Origin: DATKWF01 sp035529715 | Lineage (GTDB): Bacteria; Chloroflexota; Dehalococcoidia; Dehalococcoidales; RBG-16-60-22 | Direction of reading: 5' to 3' | Assembly: GCA_035529715.1 (NCBI GenBank) | Contig: DATKWF010000126.1 | Location: 1-15,865, forward strand | DNA: 15,865 nucleotides | Part shown: in pieces, positions 1-6,663 of the stretch | Layout of the letters: each line of letters begins with the position of its first letter | Position numbering within the stretch: the first letter of the stretch is position 1 | Position numbers and translations under genes: made by a program | Notes under the pieces: generated by a model | Database searches by the model: none | The model's input: only the letters and a program-made list of their open reading frames with translations | Told to the model about the DNA's origin: nothing

Positions 1-305
1 CAGGGCTCAAGGAGTCTACCCAAATGTTCTGCCATTACAAGACGGTGAACTAATATAGACCCCTTTGACTTAGTTGCCATAGGGCGACACCAATGATTTT
101 CTGGCAGATGTACTTCAAGATAGCCATCTGAGCGTTTCGTGGTCGGCCTCTGGTTTATTGGCCTATTTCTTCGCTGTTCATATAGCCTTGCCATGTTGCA
201 ATGATAACAAAGCCCAGTGAACTTGGGTGTTTTTTTACACCCTTTTTGTATCATACGTTCAGCACCACATTCCACGCATTTGTGCAGGATTAGCACATTA
301 GACAT
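1..305 (-). CDS. HNH endonuclease with N-terminal zinc finger (3' end cut by window edge)
   Basis: Reading leftward from an ATG at 305, an open frame of 101 codons runs off the window without a stop. The protein has two CxxC pairs (C10/C13 and C33/C36) that look like a treble-clef or zinc-ribbon element. It then has SDGYLEV (59-65) and ILVHRLVMAEHLGR (84-97). That last string is the characteristic first part of phage-type HNH homing endonucleases, in which a VHRLV/A segment precedes a HHxNG-type catalytic core. The core itself would lie beyond the window, so catalytic integrity cannot be judged. The start overlaps the end of the LamG-like gene by 8 nt, which suggests translational coupling at the tail of the virion operon. 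Such free-standing nucleases usually act as homing or intron-like parasites, or assist DNA packaging; which applies here is unknown. Confidence in the family is high because of the motif order. Confidence 0.82.
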   Translation of the reverse strand, partial: MSNVLILHKCVECGAERMIQKGCKKTPKFTGLCYHCNMARLYEQRRNRPINQRPTTKRSDGYLEVHLPENHWCRPMATKSKGSILVHRLVMAEHLGRLLEP

Positions 306-1002
306 TGAATAACGCCCTTTCCATCTCAAACATGGCTAGCATCTGGGACGCTGGTACGCACCTTCCCCAAGCACGCAGGCGTGGACCCAACAAAGAGTCA
401 AGCTCAGACGCTAACTCGTCATCCTGAACGCCAATATGAATGTCAAAGCCTGCTGCCGTCAAAGGATTAACATGCACGGCTGCTAAGGTTGTTGTATCAA
501 CCCCGTTCTTGTACGTCTTGACAACTGCGCCATCTCTTGTTGCTCCTACAAAGCACCATGTGCCAATAACAAGGTCGCCAGGGGCACTAAAGGTTGTTTG
601 ATTTATACCTGCCCCTTGGCATGTCGTGAGATAATGTGCGCCACTACCCGCCTCGTGTTGCCACGTCCATCCGTCAGTAGTGCCGTCTCTGCACATAATA
701 GTGGCAACAGGAAGGGTAGTAGGCTTAATCCACGCTGCAAAGCTGAAATCACTATCAGTAAAATTAAGGTCGATGGAATCTGCTGCCAAGATTTCAAGCC
801 AGTCTGGGTTCGCTGCGTTAAAGTCAAGAACTGTTAGGTTATTAGCTAAATCTGTCCACGCTGGCCCACCTGGGTCACCTCCTGGGTTGCGTGTTATAGG
901 ATGTAAAGGCGCAGCCCAGTCGTCAACAAGGTCCGTAATTGACCGCCTAAAATGCAGGTCGAGTAGCAGTTCTAAATTTGTCGGGTGAACTCCTATAGGC
1001 AT
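298..1002 (-). CDS. LamG/concanavalin-like jelly-roll protein, probable virion fibre or receptor-binding protein
   Basis: The 234-aa protein carries a recognisable LamG-type (LamG_3) jelly roll from about residue 60 to 225. The pattern FSFAAWIKP, then a W/GAxRDG segment, then KTYKNGVD is typical of pentraxin/ConA-like lectin domains that display binding loops on phage fibres and surface proteins. No signal peptide or membrane segment is seen, which fits a virion component. The ATG at 1002 is preceded by AAGGAG six bases upstream. That ribosome site lies inside the last codons of the upstream gene, so the pair is probably co-translated. It is the last complete gene of the leftward operon before the HNH gene. 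Binding specificity cannot be read from sequence. It could also be an appendage protein of a temperate element, but the neighbours favour a virion role. Confidence 0.72.
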   Translation of the reverse strand: MPIGVHPTNLELLLDLHFRRSITDLVDDWAAPLHPITRNPGGDPGGPAWTDLANNLTVLDFNAANPDWLEILAADSIDLNFTDSDFSFAAWIKPTTLPVATIMCRDGTTDGWTWQHEAGSGAHYLTTCQGAGINQTTFSAPGDLVIGTWCFVGATRDGAVVKTYKNGVDTTTLAAVHVNPLTAAGFDIHIGVQDDELASELDSLLGPRLRAWGRCVPASQMLAMFEMERALFNV

Positions 1003-1005
1003 GGT

Positions 1006-1737
1006 TTACTCCTTAACATGTACGTCCCAAACAAATTTCTTGTAGAAGCCTGAGAACGCCGGCTGCGCCAGGGTAACGGCTGCGCCATATCTGTTCGGCT
1101 CCATATCAACGGCTATCAGCTTCCTGCCATCGGCAAGACCGCCGTCAACGCCGTCATACGTCATAACATCTAGCAGTTCTAGGTCTCCTGTGGCGGTTAT
1201 TCTGTAATATTCTTTGACAACGATTTGCTCCGTTGCAACCATTGGGTCAAGGTTTATAAGTACGGTTAAAGGTCTAAACTCACCTAGGGGTGAATTGTTG
1301 ACATAAAGGTACTGCTCTGCCGCAGACGCCGTTAGTACACCCCCGGTCTCCTGAAGTGTTAGCATGGCGTTGACAATATCGAACACCTGACCAAGTGTGA
1401 CGGCTAGTGCGGCTATCTCGTCCGCTGCGAACTTGTGTGTGGTTATTATATAATCAACCCCTGCTGGCATGGCTGCCGCAACCTCTTTGTACGCATGGTT
1501 AAGAGTTATTTCGCCAGTTGCGTTATTGAAGGCGGTAATGTCAAAGCTGTCAACATTCAGATGCTCTCCAGGATAGACAATAGCCATCATATCGACAAAG
1601 CTATCGGCTCCTGCGCCGGCAAGCGCAACGTCTGTGATACTATCGCCCGTTGCAGCACCTGCGGCCGTAGTCGTACCTCTTCTAACTATGGTGCTCTCAA
1701 CAAGGTTGACGAGTTCAGGAAGTAAAGGATATTTCAT
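1006..1737 (-). CDS. probable virion structural protein with a beta-rich domain, function unknown
   Basis: This 243-aa, soluble, beta-rich and Ala/Thr/Val-rich protein has no hydrophobic anchor. Residues about 25-100 (starting near TAAGAATGDSITDV, with LAGAGADSF and ATGEITLNHAY, ending VDYIITT) match a small beta domain often seen in uncharacterised phage structural proteins. There, a T-D-x-x-L-A-G-x-G-x-D segment is followed by I-T-x-F and a terminal YxI strand. The middle (105-150) is probably helical, and the C-terminal 90 residues are again beta-rich. The ATG at 1737 has GGAGCG upstream, formed by the last codons and stop of the preceding gene, with only 2 nt between stop and start. No enzyme motif was found. 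It could be a fibre shaft, baseplate or spike accessory protein. Confidence 0.6.
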   Translation of the reverse strand: MKYPLLPELVNLVESTIVRRGTTTAAGAATGDSITDVALAGAGADSFVDMMAIVYPGEHLNVDSFDITAFNNATGEITLNHAYKEVAAAMPAGVDYIITTHKFAADEIAALAVTLGQVFDIVNAMLTLQETGGVLTASAAEQYLYVNNSPLGEFRPLTVLINLDPMVATEQIVVKEYYRITATGDLELLDVMTYDGVDGGLADGRKLIAVDMEPNRYGAAVTLAQPAFSGFYKKFVWDVHVKE

Positions 1738-1739
1738 AT

Positions 1740-2213
1740 CTACGCTCCTACGGTTGCGGTAATCACAACGCCTGTTACTGCCTGTGCAGGGTCAAGGTTC
1801 TCTACAAGCACCCTGACGATATATGGGTCTGTGTTATACACGCTGGTCTGTCGTATTGTCGCGCCTGCGGTAAAGTTTACCTCCCATGTAGACCAGTCTT
1901 CGGTGTCGAAGTTCACGCCATCATAGGACGTCAGTACATGCACTCTGATTCCTTGAGTTGCGGCTGCATTATATGTAGCCTCAACGGTCAAGGCTAACGT
2001 CGCAGGTCCGTGAGATAGGTCAATGTCGTCACAGTCGCCTATGACAGTAGTGGCAGCAGCGGCTATCGTCGCCTCATTGAGTACCTCGGGGGCAGTCTTA
2101 GTCCCTGGAGTCGTATCTACGCATAGCGATCCATCGGCGTTACATTTTGCCGGTAACCATGGAGTACCCTTGTCAACATCGGTACATAAGAATATTTTTA
2201 CTCCTCTTGCCAT
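1740..2213 (-). CDS. small beta-sandwich virion protein, function unknown
   Basis: The 157-aa protein has a short N-terminal segment (MARGVKIFLCTDVDKG). A C-terminal beta-sandwich pattern covers about residues 45-157, with alternating hydrophobic strands such as ATLALTVEATY, IRVHVLTSYDGVNF and YIVRVLVENLD. The SYDGxNFDTEDW string with a final VVITATVGA strand resembles the Ig-like or jelly-roll accessory domains common in uncharacterised phage virion proteins. AAAGGAG stands seven bases before the ATG, a strong ribosome site. The next gene downstream starts 2 nt after the stop, so the two are a tight translational pair. No catalytic residues or membrane segment were recognised. Confidence 0.58.
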   Translation of the reverse strand: MARGVKIFLCTDVDKGTPWLPAKCNADGSLCVDTTPGTKTAPEVLNEATIAAAATTVIGDCDDIDLSHGPATLALTVEATYNAAATQGIRVHVLTSYDGVNFDTEDWSTWEVNFTAGATIRQTSVYNTDPYIVRVLVENLDPAQAVTGVVITATVGA

Positions 2214-2234
2214 TGTGTTTCTCCTTTCGCAAGA

Positions 2235-3035
2235 CTAGGCCGTCACCGGGTTTATTGGCTCGTTCTGTGTTAATATCGCATCATCCACATAGGCTATGCC
2301 ATTTAGTGCATTTGTCCCAATGAAAGTTATGCCTGCTACCAAGTAATCACTAACCGCTCCCGCGCGGACATAACCATCTATATCAGTTAGGTCATATTTC
2401 TGGTCATTTGCGATAAGGCGTACATACTTCCCTTGAGTTAGGTCTGCTACCATCTTAAACGTGTGGAATAGGGTCAAATCAGAATCTATCAATTTGGTAG
2501 GGGTTAGTGCTTGATAGACAAGCAGGCTATCCAGATAGGTAAATGTCTGTGTCGCCACATCGTATTGTATTTCATACAGGGTGCTATTTGGTGCGTCATA
2601 TAACTGTAAGGAGAACCAGACCTCGGTAATAAACGAAGGAATACTAAAAGAAAACATAAAACCTACTCTTGATAAAACAGGATATGGTAATATCTTGTGT
2701 TGACTGCTGCTCAACTCCAATGTAGAGCCGCAGGTGTGTTTATAACTGAACCCACCGTTCCTGCTGTAAAGTGCTGACCATGATTGCCCGTGCAGTAATC
2801 CAGAACCACCTCCAACCCACTTTTCGATTCCTGACTCAAAATCGTCAAGCCACATTACGTCGCCACGACGGTCATGGGTCACGATACTTCCTAATCGAGC
2901 CGCAAGCTCACCCGCGTCCGTCAACGAGTAGATTTCAGCATCTCCTGGTTTGACATATTGACCCAGTGGATATGGACTTGAATAATCAGGTCTACCTTGT
3001 CCTGTTGGTGTAATCGTTCCCGGTTCTTGTTTCAT
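2235..3035 (-). CDS. ConA-like jelly-roll protein, probable virion surface protein
   Basis: The 266-aa protein begins with a flexible Gly/Pro/Tyr-rich arm (1-30) and a short segment to about residue 58. A WLDDFESGIEKW motif at about 62-73 opens a jelly-roll domain running to the C terminus. The signature of a DDFE/KW opening, a G-x-S-x-K/Y strand and a final VDDAILT strand (251-257) resembles the carbohydrate-binding-type jelly rolls (LamG/ConA-like superfamily) in phage appendage proteins. The ATG at 3035 has GGAGGG seven bases upstream. It overlaps the previous gene by 4 nt (ATGA), implying coupled translation. No transmembrane segment or enzyme triad is seen. The call rests on pattern only; a fold prediction would settle it. 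Confidence 0.6.
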   Translation of the reverse strand: MKQEPGTITPTGQGRPDYSSPYPLGQYVKPGDAEIYSLTDAGELAARLGSIVTHDRRGDVMWLDDFESGIEKWVGGGSGLLHGQSWSALYSRNGGFSYKHTCGSTLELSSSQHKILPYPVLSRVGFMFSFSIPSFITEVWFSLQLYDAPNSTLYEIQYDVATQTFTYLDSLLVYQALTPTKLIDSDLTLFHTFKMVADLTQGKYVRLIANDQKYDLTDIDGYVRAGAVSDYLVAGITFIGTNALNGIAYVDDAILTQNEPINPVTA

Positions 3036-3565
3036 CGCAAGCCCTCCACTGTGACGGTTACTGATATGGTATGGGCAAAAAACCCGTCTCTATTTCGCAT
3101 TTCAACCCATATCCCCTCATTGTTCTCAACAGGTTCGTTAAAAAGATAGGTCGGCGTAACGTCGTCAAGTGCAAGATAGCCTTCACGTGGGCAGAATCGA
3201 ATCAGATAATGCCCTACTGCAACATCAACAAGATTTTGACATCCTCCAGGCCAGTGAATCGAGACCTGTTTAATCGTACCGCCGATGTGCATTTCCTCTG
3301 TCATCCTGAGCGTCTGCCCTATCGCCAGCGTGGCGGCAAAGGGAATCTGCTCCTTCTGTACTGGCATAATAGTGCCTCCATCTGGCCACTCGATAGCTGC
3401 AAGCGCGGCCTTGATAGTTCTGACATCCTCGAGGGTGTTTAGGATCCTGGGGATAGCCCAGTCAATTCTCTCGTCAACGCCACCGAACATGTCTCCTGCT
3501 CGTTCAATGAGATTGACAACGTTCTTCTTGTGATCCTCGTAGTCCTTTAATGTGTCACCAGGCAT
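3032..3565 (-). CDS. virion protein with helical N-terminal arm and beta-sandwich C-terminal domain
   Basis: In this 177-aa protein, residues 1-60 are charged and probably helical, ending in LEDVRTIKAALAAIEW. After a linker, about residues 75-177 form a beta domain containing IKQVSIHWPGGCQNLVDVAVG. The IxxVxIxxPxGCxxLVxVA signature, followed near the C terminus by an H-T-I-x-V-x-V strand, recurs in uncharacterised phage structural proteins of anaerobic hosts. The helix may be an attachment arm and the beta domain the exposed part; this is inference. The ATG at 3565 has a strong GGGAGG site, and a 12-bp hairpin stands just upstream of that site. The 3' end overlaps the next gene by 4 nt. Confidence 0.58.
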   Translation of the reverse strand: MPGDTLKDYEDHKKNVVNLIERAGDMFGGVDERIDWAIPRILNTLEDVRTIKAALAAIEWPDGGTIMPVQKEQIPFAATLAIGQTLRMTEEMHIGGTIKQVSIHWPGGCQNLVDVAVGHYLIRFCPREGYLALDDVTPTYLFNEPVENNEGIWVEMRNRDGFFAHTISVTVTVEGLR

Positions 3566-3585
3566 ATTAACCTCCCTATTATCAA

Positions 3586-3618
3586 ATGGGCCTACCTCAT
3601 ATTCTAAGGTAGGCCCAT
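3586..3618 (-). terminator. perfect 12-bp hairpin upstream of the 177-aa gene, possible attenuator or 3' stabiliser
   Basis: Positions 3586-3597 and 3607-3618 are perfectly complementary over 12 bp, with a 9-nt loop. In the leftward transcript the stem is followed only by TTTGATAATAG, a weak U-tract, so it is not a textbook Rho-independent terminator. It lies 41 nt after the stop of the 53-aa gene and ends only a few bases before the GGGAGG ribosome site of the 177-aa gene. It could partly terminate, mark an RNA-processing or 3'-stabilising site for the jelly-roll genes upstream, or limit access to the next ribosome site. The structure is certain; its function is inference. Confidence 0.5.
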
Positions 3619-3658
3619 CTATCTACCCCTTTGTGTGAGGCGTAGGGCTAAGTCACCG

Positions 3659-3820
3659 CTATTCGGTCTCGGGCTCGGTCTCCTGCTCAAACTCAGGGAG
3701 TGACGCCTTATACGCCTTTGTGACCTTTGCTATCGACTTTTTGCTCAGTTCGTGCATGGGTATATCCTGTTTGATCGCCTCAGCATAGAGCGCATCTACC
3801 AACCTACCTGTGTTGGCCAT
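3659..3820 (-). CDS. 53-aa acidic-tailed small protein, function unknown
   Basis: An ATG at 3820 with GGGAGGA seven to eight bases upstream opens a 53-codon frame ending in TAG at 3659. The protein begins MANTGRLVDALYAEAIKQDI. It continues with a helical, Lys-rich stretch (HELSKKSIAKVTKAYKAS) and ends in a Glu-rich tail (EQETEPETE). It has no hydrophobic segment and no cysteines. It sits 16 nt downstream of one jelly-roll gene, in the same direction, in a 270-bp interval that would otherwise be empty. This position and the good ribosome site argue that it is real. The helical, oppositely charged layout could suit a small adaptor or chaperone, but I do not recognise a family. Confidence 0.7.
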   Translation of the reverse strand: MANTGRLVDALYAEAIKQDIPMHELSKKSIAKVTKAYKASLPEFEQETEPETE

Positions 3821-3836
3821 ACTTGAGTCCTCCCTT

Positions 3837-4637
3837 CTACCTGAGTTGGACGCACATGTTGTATTGCATGGTCACGGATTCAACGGTGTTACCGCCTGTC
3901 TTGATGCACAGGAACGGCGTCAGGCCTGTAACTGGAATGCTGGCCGCTAGTACCTGACCAGCTGCGACGATGGCTCGGTCGTAAAACACATCGCATTGCA
4001 TCGGCAGCAGTCCTGTAGGGTCGGTACCATACACATGGAACCCATAGTAGTGGAACACATCAGACACAAGGTCTACGGTAAGAGCGTTATTGTCAGTAAC
4101 TCCACCTTTGTCTCCTGAGAACGACCACGCATTGGCGCCCGCTCCTGTGTCCAGTGTGTAGAACGCTAGATGGTTGTTTGCTGCCGCGTTCCAGCCAACA
4201 CCGTCGTCGTCGAGTATCTCTGTGCCAAGACATGGATTCACCAGACCAAATGCCATGTTGAGTGTGTTGACTCCGAGTATGCTCTGCTTGACCCTCGCCT
4301 CATACCAGATGTCCTTTGTCATCTCAGGCCAGTATGCACCACCAACTCCATCTCCCCGGAATATCTGAGCCTGATTGTTGTCATTGCCGGCGCATGTCAA
4401 TACAACACCGCCACCTACAACGTTAGGTATTGACAACACAGTGGCAGTGGGCGTGTCGTTAGTCCATCCAGGGACTGTTGGAACAGCGTTATCGGCCAGA
4501 AGGTATCTGGTGAATTGCTCGTATATGCCGAACGCCTCCATCGTGCCGGGAGTGAGCAATGCGGGCACCTGATCCCAGTTCGGCACGTTGCCGACTCTTA
4601 ACCTTTGTGCATCAAGATAACCTATTCTTTTTGTCAT
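3837..4637 (-). CDS. ConA-like jelly-roll virion protein, copy B of a tandem paralogous pair
   Basis: The 266-aa protein is clearly paralogous to the next gene upstream (4663-5451); by eye somewhat more than half the residues match. Conserved blocks include DAQRxRVGNVPNW near the N terminus, LTPGTMEAFGI, GDGVGGA, a YEARVK-type strand (113-118) and SIPVTGLTPFLCIKTGG near the C terminus. The aromatic E-x-R-hydrophobic strand followed by a strand ending FGL matches ConA/LamG-like jelly rolls used by phages as capsid-decorating or fibre domains. The N-terminal 35 residues would be the anchoring arm. The ATG at 4637 has AAGGAG eight bases upstream; another ATG five bases earlier is in a different frame. 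The two copies may build a heteromer, or one may be a diversified receptor-binding version. Confidence 0.68.
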   Translation of the reverse strand: MTKRIGYLDAQRLRVGNVPNWDQVPALLTPGTMEAFGIYEQFTRYLLADNAVPTVPGWTNDTPTATVLSIPNVVGGGVVLTCAGNDNNQAQIFRGDGVGGAYWPEMTKDIWYEARVKQSILGVNTLNMAFGLVNPCLGTEILDDDGVGWNAAANNHLAFYTLDTGAGANAWSFSGDKGGVTDNNALTVDLVSDVFHYYGFHVYGTDPTGLLPMQCDVFYDRAIVAAGQVLAASIPVTGLTPFLCIKTGGNTVESVTMQYNMCVQLR

Positions 4638-4662
4638 TTCATCTACTCCTTATCTCAATGCT

Positions 4663-5451
4663 CTACCTAAGCTCGACGCACATGGTGTAATCGACGTACA
4701 CGGCTTCAATAAAGGCACCACCTGTCTTGATGCACAGGAACGGCGTCAGTCCGGTGACAGGGATACTGGTGTGTAGCACCTGACCTGCGGCGATGATGGC
4801 TCGGTCGTAGTATACGTCGCAGAAGCCTGGCAGGGCAGTTGTCGTGCCGTACACATGGAAGCCGTAGGTGTGGAATACGAGAGACTCAGGGGTTTGAGTC
4901 AAGGCATTCAGGTCTGTAACACCACCTTTTCTGCCCTCGAATTGCCATGCGTTCCCTGTGTCGATGTCGGTCAGGAAGCACAGATGGTCAACGGCTGTTA
5001 TCGGAGCCCTAGTATTGCCATCTACGCAAATCTCTGTAACTCCACATGGGTCAATCAACCCGAAGGCAAGCTTGAGGACATTCGTGCCTGCTATTGTGTG
5101 CTTGAGTCTTGTCTCATAAAAGATTTCCTTTGTGGCCGCTGGCCAGAACGCACCGCCAACGCCATCGCCAAGTTGCATCTGCCCCGTATCCTCGATGGTG
5201 ACACCTGTAGTCAGAAGGACCGCTCCTCCTGAGAGGTCAGCCATACTGAGAACGGTTGCGGTGTTGGCACACAGCCAACCTGGGACACTCGGCTCAGCGG
5301 CATCGGCTAGGATATAGTTGAAGCCGAACTTCTCGAATATCCCGAAAGCCTCCATTGTCCCTGGGGTAAGTATTGCTGGTACCCGCCCCCAGTTCGGCAC
5401 GTTGCCTACCCTCTGCCTTTGAGCGTCAATGTAGTCTGTTTTCTTTGCCAC
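4663..5451 (-). CDS. ConA-like jelly-roll virion protein, copy A of a tandem paralogous pair
   Basis: The 262-aa partner of the 3837-4637 gene has the same block order and near-identical ends. The N-terminal arm carries DAQRQRVGNVPNW, then LTPGTMEAFGI, GDGVGGAFWP, the FYETRLK strand and the same 17-residue C-terminal block SIPVTGLTPFLCIKTGG. The copies differ most between about residues 45-90 and 125-160, where jelly-roll loops would lie. It starts with GTG at 5451, supported by AAGGAG seven bases upstream and by alignment of its first residues (MAKKTDYIDAQR) with the paralogue. The 25-bp gap to its partner holds the partner's ribosome site. An origin by tandem duplication is the simplest reading. 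A role on the virion surface is inferred from fold and neighbours. Confidence 0.68.
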   Translation of the reverse strand: MAKKTDYIDAQRQRVGNVPNWGRVPAILTPGTMEAFGIFEKFGFNYILADAAEPSVPGWLCANTATVLSMADLSGGAVLLTTGVTIEDTGQMQLGDGVGGAFWPAATKEIFYETRLKHTIAGTNVLKLAFGLIDPCGVTEICVDGNTRAPITAVDHLCFLTDIDTGNAWQFEGRKGGVTDLNALTQTPESLVFHTYGFHVYGTTTALPGFCDVYYDRAIIAAGQVLHTSIPVTGLTPFLCIKTGGAFIEAVYVDYTMCVELR

Positions 5452-5540
5452 GTTAGTCTCCTTCTTGACTGCTTCCCCTTATATTTGCCTCTCGGCTGGG
5501 GCGTACTTTATATCCCGGCAGTCTCGGTAGTTAGCCATCT

Positions 5541-5723
5541 TTAAGGCGATGGCAGCCTATCTGGTAATGTAAACCCACCAAATACCCTATGGTGGTTATA
5601 GCCATACCTGAGAGGCTCACCAGTTAGTTCCGCTCTTTGCCCTTTGGCCTTTATAGCCTCATCAAAGGTGCGTACCGTTTGTGCGTCCTTAATGTTCTTA
5701 ATGTCGCTTTTTGACTGTGCCAT
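5541..5723 (-). CDS. 60-aa basic small protein, function unknown
   Basis: The ATG at 5723 has GAGG six bases upstream and begins 10 nt after the stop of the beta-helix gene. The protein is basic in its first half (KSDIKNIKDAQTVRTFDEAIKAKGQR, probably helical). It ends with an aromatic and Pro-rich tail (YNHHRVFGGFTLPDRLPSP). There are no cysteines and no membrane segment. It fits the spacing of the operon, and shifting the frame would leave a 280-bp gap in a block that is otherwise almost gap-free. A minor virion or assembly protein is plausible from position alone. Confidence 0.6.
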   Translation of the reverse strand: MAQSKSDIKNIKDAQTVRTFDEAIKAKGQRAELTGEPLRYGYNHHRVFGGFTLPDRLPSP

Positions 5724-5733
5724 ATTAGCCTCT

Positions 5734-6648
5734 TTATGCTGGTTTTAGCAGCATTTCGACACCACCGGCAAGCGTACAGTAGTTCCTTCCCCAGTGGTTA
5801 ATGTCTCCGGCGTTATTGTCGCGGAAAGGATTAGCTGCCATGACGGTTTCTGCGCCTTCCATGGCAACATTACCGTCTATCATATTACCCTTGCAATTTG
5901 CATGAGGGCCCAGGTCGATGGCCGCCCCTGCGACATCAGGGCAGACAAACCTATTGTCAAGGATCATATTGACCCCTCCGCCAACGGAGTGGTAGCCAAT
6001 AGTGCAACCCAAGAACCTGTTTCTCTGAATTGTCATCCACGCCCCGCCGCCAGCTTGGTCAAACCCGTTCTCTGAAATACCGCCTTGGCAATCACAATTA
6101 TCCCCTATGAATACACAGTCCTCGACAACAAGAAATCCGGATGGACCTGTCGGTACGTCAATCCCTCTAAGAGGAGTGCCAAGACCTTGGTCGCTAAGTC
6201 CAAACCAGCAATGATGAATCCAGTTTCTCTGAGAGCTATCAACCTCAATACAGCCGTGAGTGACACCGCCTCCCAGGTTGAATCCTGCAATCTCAACTGT
6301 ATCTACGGTACCGGCAAGTAGAAACGTGGGTTCATCGATATCAGGGCACATGTAGGCAGTAGGCATTCCAGGATTAGTCAAACCCAGAATATGAACCCAG
6401 TCGTTAGCGGCGGTGAACTCAATAGGCCAAGCAGGCTCCTGCTGCCATGTTTCGAGACAGATAATATAGTCGTTTCTCTTTGCCACCGTCTGGGTTAGAG
6501 CATAGGTGATAGTGTTGAAAGGGGTAGCTGGGTCAATTCCGTTGTTGTCGTTATCGCCGCTCCAGCACTCAACAAAGAACACCTTGCCCAATGCCTGAGG
6601 TCGACTGGCAAGAGGCATACTCAACGGCCTGGACATTAAATCATACAT
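5734..6648 (-). CDS. right-handed parallel beta-helix protein, probable tailspike or fibre, copy B
   Basis: The 304-aa protein starts with a short arm and a KVFFVECWSGDNDNNG-type entry, followed by DPATPFNTITYAL. This is the usual opening of pectate-lyase-like (DUF1565/beta-helix) repeats. Successive short strands with G-x-N/D turns follow (VEIAGFNLGG, NWIHHCWF, LVVEDCVFIG, MTIQRNRFLG, MILDNRF), consistent with about ten helical coils. It ends in an NPFRD...HWGRNY cap. Such proteins usually form trimeric spikes that bind or cut host surface polysaccharide. No active-site set can be assigned. It is paralogous to the next gene upstream (6664-7602). The ATG at 6648 has AAGGGG upstream. There is no signal peptide. 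Confidence 0.75.
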   Translation of the reverse strand: MYDLMSRPLSMPLASRPQALGKVFFVECWSGDNDNNGIDPATPFNTITYALTQTVAKRNDYIICLETWQQEPAWPIEFTAANDWVHILGLTNPGMPTAYMCPDIDEPTFLLAGTVDTVEIAGFNLGGGVTHGCIEVDSSQRNWIHHCWFGLSDQGLGTPLRGIDVPTGPSGFLVVEDCVFIGDNCDCQGGISENGFDQAGGGAWMTIQRNRFLGCTIGYHSVGGGVNMILDNRFVCPDVAGAAIDLGPHANCKGNMIDGNVAMEGAETVMAANPFRDNNAGDINHWGRNYCTLAGGVEMLLKPA

Positions 6649-6663
6649 AATTTATTACCCCTT

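Noticed and set aside
603..837. Open frames on both strands overlapping the LamG gene.
   Set aside because: They are shadows of the LamG frame, without ribosome sites or domain patterns.
5479..5538. A 19-codon leftward frame (MANYRDCRDIKYAPAERQI) starting 2 nt after the 60-aa gene.
   Set aside because: It has no good ribosome site and is very short. The spacing could be chance; it is not listed as a gene.
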